DNA of 9,259 bases from Clostridiales bacterium (GTDB lineage: Bacteria > Bacillota > Clostridia > Oscillospirales > Oscillospiraceae): assembly GCA_004558115.1 (NCBI GenBank), contig SFDT01000045.1, forward strand, positions 1 to 9,259, given 5' to 3'. This document shows positions 6,674 to 9,259 of this stretch, piece after piece; within the stretch, counting starts at the first letter, position 1, and each line of letters begins with the position of its first letter. The position numbers and the translations under genes are program-made. The notes beneath the pieces are model-generated. The model did not search any database. It saw only the letters and a program-made list of their open reading frames with translations, and had not been told where the DNA came from.

Positions 6674-8047
6674 ATGGATACACTGCTGCGTCAAATTCCA
6701 AAGGTGGACGATCTGCTCCGCCTGCCCGCCCTGAACACACTGGCGGCGGAGGCGGGGACCTCCGCCGTGACGGGGGCGGTTCGCCGGACGCTGGACCGGC
6801 TCCGCGCCGATATTCTGGTGGGGACCGTCACAGAGCTGCCCTCCACGGAGGCTCTCTGCGCTCAAATCAGCGCGTCGTGCCGGGCATCCCGCCTGCCCTC
6901 CCTCCGGGGCGTTATCAATGCCACCGGGATCGTTCTGCACACCAATCTGGGCCGGGCCTGCCTGAGTGACCGTGCGTTAGCGGCAGCGAGAGGGGTCTCT
7001 CAGGGCTATTCTACCTTGGAATATGACCTGACAGCGGGGGAGCGGGGGCAGCGGTACGCCCATGTAGAGCCGCTTTTGTGCCGCCTCACCGAGGCGGAGG
7101 CCGCCATGGTGGTAAACAACAACGCAGCGGCAGTGCTGCTGATCCTCTCCGCCCTCACCGCCGGAGGAGAAGTCATTACCTCCCGTGGAGAGCTGGTGGA
7201 GATCGGCGGCTCCTTCCGGATGCCGGATGTGATGGCCGCCTGCGGCGCGGTGCTCCGGGAGGTTGGTTCCACCAACAAGACCCGCCTTTCCGACTACGCC
7301 AACGCCATCAGCGAGCAGACCCGCGCCCTTTTGAAAGTCCACACCAGCAATTACCGCATCGTGGGCTTTACGGAGAGCGTGTCCCCCGCCGCCTTAGCGG
7401 AGCTTGGCCGCTCCCGCAGCATTCCGGTCATTGAGGACTTGGGCAGCGGCTGTCTTGTAGATCTGGCACCCTTGGGCCTCCGGGATGAGCCGACGGTTCA
7501 AGCGTCCGTAAAGGCCGGGGTGGATGTATTATCCTTCTCCGGGGACAAGCTGCTGGGTGGTCCCCAAGCGGGGATCATCGTGGGCAAGCGGCACTATATC
7601 GACCTTTTGAAGCGTCACCCTCTGGCCCGCGCCCTGCGGGTGGACAAGCTGACGCTGGCCGCCTTGGAAGCAACTCTGCAAGCATATGCGGACGGCACCG
7701 CTCTTCAGGAGATCCCGGTGCTCTCCATGCTGGCCCAAACACCGGAGGAGCTGCGCCAGCGGGCAGAGTCACTCTGCCGCCGCATGGGAGAGATCGGCGT
7801 GACCGCCGAGGTGGTTTCCATGGAAAACCCGGTGGGGGGCGGGGCAGTCCCCACCCAGACGCTACCCTCCTTCGCCGTGGCTGTCGCCCCAAGGGACAGC
7901 GCCGCCGCACTGGAAGCACAGCTGCGGCAGCGGCCAGTCCCCATCATCGTCCGCATTGCCCATGACCGGTGTCTGCTGGATATGCGGACTTTGTTCCCGG
8001 CGGATCTTGACGAGATTCTTCAGGCTTTTCGGGAGACCGCTTCATGA
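6674..8047 (+). CDS. selA: L-seryl-tRNA(Sec) selenium transferase (selenocysteine synthase)
   Basis: It converts seryl-tRNA(Sec) to selenocysteinyl-tRNA(Sec) using selenophosphate and PLP; bacterial SelA works as a large ring-shaped decamer. The 457 residues match the usual length. The N-terminal part (about 1-75), including RQIPKVDDLL, is the small domain that in known SelA binds tRNA(Sec). The fold-type-I PLP core follows, with INATGIVLHTNLGRA (81-95), VVNNNAAAVLL (146-156), SRGELVEIGGSFRMPD (170-185), VGSTNKT (197-203), EDLGSGC (254-260), and the PLP lysine K292 in SFSGDKLLGGPQAG (287-300). The start at 6674 is set by its ribosome binding site and by the promoter overlapping the upstream ATG. 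The stop overlaps the selB ATG as ATGA. selD and the tRNA(Sec) gene needed for the pathway are not in this window. The call is secure. Confidence 0.96.
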   Translation: MDTLLRQIPKVDDLLRLPALNTLAAEAGTSAVTGAVRRTLDRLRADILVGTVTELPSTEALCAQISASCRASRLPSLRGVINATGIVLHTNLGRACLSDRALAAARGVSQGYSTLEYDLTAGERGQRYAHVEPLLCRLTEAEAAMVVNNNAAAVLLILSALTAGGEVITSRGELVEIGGSFRMPDVMAACGAVLREVGSTNKTRLSDYANAISEQTRALLKVHTSNYRIVGFTESVSPAALAELGRSRSIPVIEDLGSGCLVDLAPLGLRDEPTVQASVKAGVDVLSFSGDKLLGGPQAGIIVGKRHYIDLLKRHPLARALRVDKLTLAALEATLQAYADGTALQEIPVLSMLAQTPEELRQRAESLCRRMGEIGVTAEVVSMENPVGGGAVPTQTLPSFAVAVAPRDSAAALEAQLRQRPVPIIVRIAHDRCLLDMRTLFPADLDEILQAFRETAS

Positions 8048-9259
8048 AACACGTCATCATCGGCACGGCGGGCCATGTAGATCACGGCAAAACCGTTCTA
8101 GTCAAGGCGCTCACCGGCACCGATACGGACCGCCTGGCGGAGGAAAAGCGCCGGGGCATTACCATCGAGCCGGGGTTTGCCAGACTGGACTGGCCGGACG
8201 GCACGCAAGCAGGGATCGTGGATGTGCCGGGCCACGAAAAATTCATCAAAAATATGCTGGCCGGGGCGGGGGGCATTGACCTTGCCATGCTGGTCATCGC
8301 CGCGGACGAAGGCGTTATGCCCCAGACCGTAGAGCATCTGGATATTCTGTCTCTCTTGGGTGTCCAAGGCGGCTTGGTGGTGTTGACCAAGGCGGAATTG
8401 GTAGATGATGACTGGTTGGAATTTGTTCGGAGACAGGCGTTGGAGCTGACCGAGGGCACCTTTTTGGAGGGCGCGCCCATTCTGCCAGTCTCCGCCGTCA
8501 CCGGTCAGGGAATCCCGGAACTGCGGGACGCCCTGTACCGCTTGGTACAGGAGGCGCGGGAAAAAAGCGCGCTGGCACCCTTCCGGCTTCCCATTGACCG
8601 GGTCTTTTCCGTGGACGGCTTCGGCACCGTAGTCACCGGCACCCTTACGGAAGGGGCTGTCCGGGTGGGGGACGCTGTGGAACTGGTCCCCTCCGGGCTG
8701 CAAAGCCGGGTGCGGGCCTTGCAGGTCCACGGTGAAAGCGTGGACGCCGCCTACGCCGGTCAGCGGGCGGCCCTCAACTTGACAAATCTGCAAAAAACAG
8801 AGGTCCACCGGGGGGATGCGGCGGTAAGACCCGGCAGCGTCCGGCCTTCCCGGATGCTGGATGTGCGGCTCCGGTGTCTGGAAAGCGCCAAACGCACGGT
8901 TTTGAACGGCTCCCAGGTCCATCTGTACCACGGGACCTCCGTTCATTTGGCAAAGGCGGTGTTGCTGGACCGTGACGAGCTGCGCCCCGGAGAAAGCTGC
9001 CTTGCCCAGCTGCGGCTGACGGAGCCGGTGGCCGTCAAGCAGGAGGACCGGTTTGTCATTCGATTTTACTCTCCGGTGGAGACCATCGGCGGCGGCAAGG
9101 TGCTGGACCCCCGGCCCCTTCGCCACAAACGGCATGACCCGGTGGTGCTGGACAACCTAATTCTCCGGGAACAGGGTTCCGGCAGTCAACGGCTGCTGCA
9201 AGCTGCGGAGGAATTCGGTGTTTCACTGCCGGATAGCAGCCAGTTAGCGGAGCGTTCCG
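8044..9259 (+). CDS. selB: Selenocysteine-specific elongation factor SelB, N-terminal two thirds (3' truncated by window edge)
   Basis: SelB is an EF-Tu-like GTPase that brings Sec-tRNA(Sec) to the ribosome at UGA codons marked by a SECIS hairpin. The frame stays open to the window end, giving 405 residues of a protein usually over 600. The GTPase domain has G1 GHVDHGKT (10-17), switch I RGIT (37-40), G3 DVPGHE (60-65), G4 TKAE (115-118) and G5 SAVTG (150-154). Domain II starts near 180 with LPIDRVFSVDGFGTVVTGT (182-200), and domain III covers about 270-355 up to TIGGGKVLDP (347-356). The first residues of the winged-helix region follow; the SECIS-binding C-terminus lies beyond the window. 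In G4, the Asp that normally reads the guanine base is Glu118. The ATG overlaps the selA stop by 4 nt, with GGGAG at 8031-8035, 8 nt upstream. Confidence 0.95.
   Translation, partial: MKHVIIGTAGHVDHGKTVLVKALTGTDTDRLAEEKRRGITIEPGFARLDWPDGTQAGIVDVPGHEKFIKNMLAGAGGIDLAMLVIAADEGVMPQTVEHLDILSLLGVQGGLVVLTKAELVDDDWLEFVRRQALELTEGTFLEGAPILPVSAVTGQGIPELRDALYRLVQEAREKSALAPFRLPIDRVFSVDGFGTVVTGTLTEGAVRVGDAVELVPSGLQSRVRALQVHGESVDAAYAGQRAALNLTNLQKTEVHRGDAAVRPGSVRPSRMLDVRLRCLESAKRTVLNGSQVHLYHGTSVHLAKAVLLDRDELRPGESCLAQLRLTEPVAVKQEDRFVIRFYSPVETIGGGKVLDPRPLRHKRHDPVVLDNLILREQGSGSQRLLQAAEEFGVSLPDSSQLAERS

Noticed and set aside
394..8047. Possible selenocysteine read-through at the TGA stops of tyrA, aroB, aroA, pheA, aroE-aroK, aroQ and selA
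   Set aside because: The genome seems to encode selenocysteine insertion, but each protein ends at its normal family length and six of the seven TGA codons overlap the next start (aroQ is instead followed by the terminator). They are ordinary stops with an overlap-driven TGA bias.
8098..9135. Long open frame on the - strand opposite selB (345 codons)
   Set aside because: It is antisense to a clear GTPase gene, and its translation has no recognisable domain.

Overview
The window is GC-rich, almost fully coding, and every gene is on the + strand. It looks like a Clostridia chromosome, probably an Oscillospiraceae-type anaerobe. That assignment is an inference from the GC-rich Firmicutes-style signals (strong GGAGG ribosome binding sites, TTG and GTG starts, a sigma-A-type promoter), the aro gene order and the selAB pair. 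No marker gene in the window proves the taxon.

Positions 1-6562 hold the distal part of an aromatic amino acid operon: tyrA (3' end only), aroB, aroA, aroC, pheA, an aroE-aroK fusion and aroQ. Together they cover DAHP to chorismate (3-dehydroquinate synthase, type II dehydroquinase, shikimate dehydrogenase, shikimate kinase, EPSP synthase, chorismate synthase), followed by the two prephenate branches (chorismate mutase/prephenate dehydratase toward phenylalanine, prephenate dehydrogenase toward tyrosine). The first enzyme, DAHP synthase, is not in the window and may lie upstream of tyrA. Nearly all junctions are 1-4 nt stop/start overlaps, so the genes are probably translationally coupled. 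The one exception is a 15-nt gap before pheA.

Positions 6563-6673 form the only intergenic stretch of note (111 nt). It holds a GC-rich hairpin followed by T residues, probably the end of the aro operon, and then a near-consensus promoter (TTTACA, 17 nt, TATGAT) just upstream of selA.

Positions 6674-9259 hold selA and the first two thirds of selB, overlapping by 4 nt. These encode selenocysteine synthase and the selenocysteine-specific elongation factor, so the organism very likely reads some UGA codons as selenocysteine. selD and the tRNA-Sec gene are not in the window.

I see no mobile element, CRISPR array, tRNA or rRNA, phage gene or defence gene, and nothing resembling an undescribed system. 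The points worth a second look are modest: the AroE-AroK fusion, several substitutions at normally conserved active-site positions (SelB G4 motif, AroC FMN loop, AroK metal site, AroA substrate loop), and the compact terminator/promoter junction.
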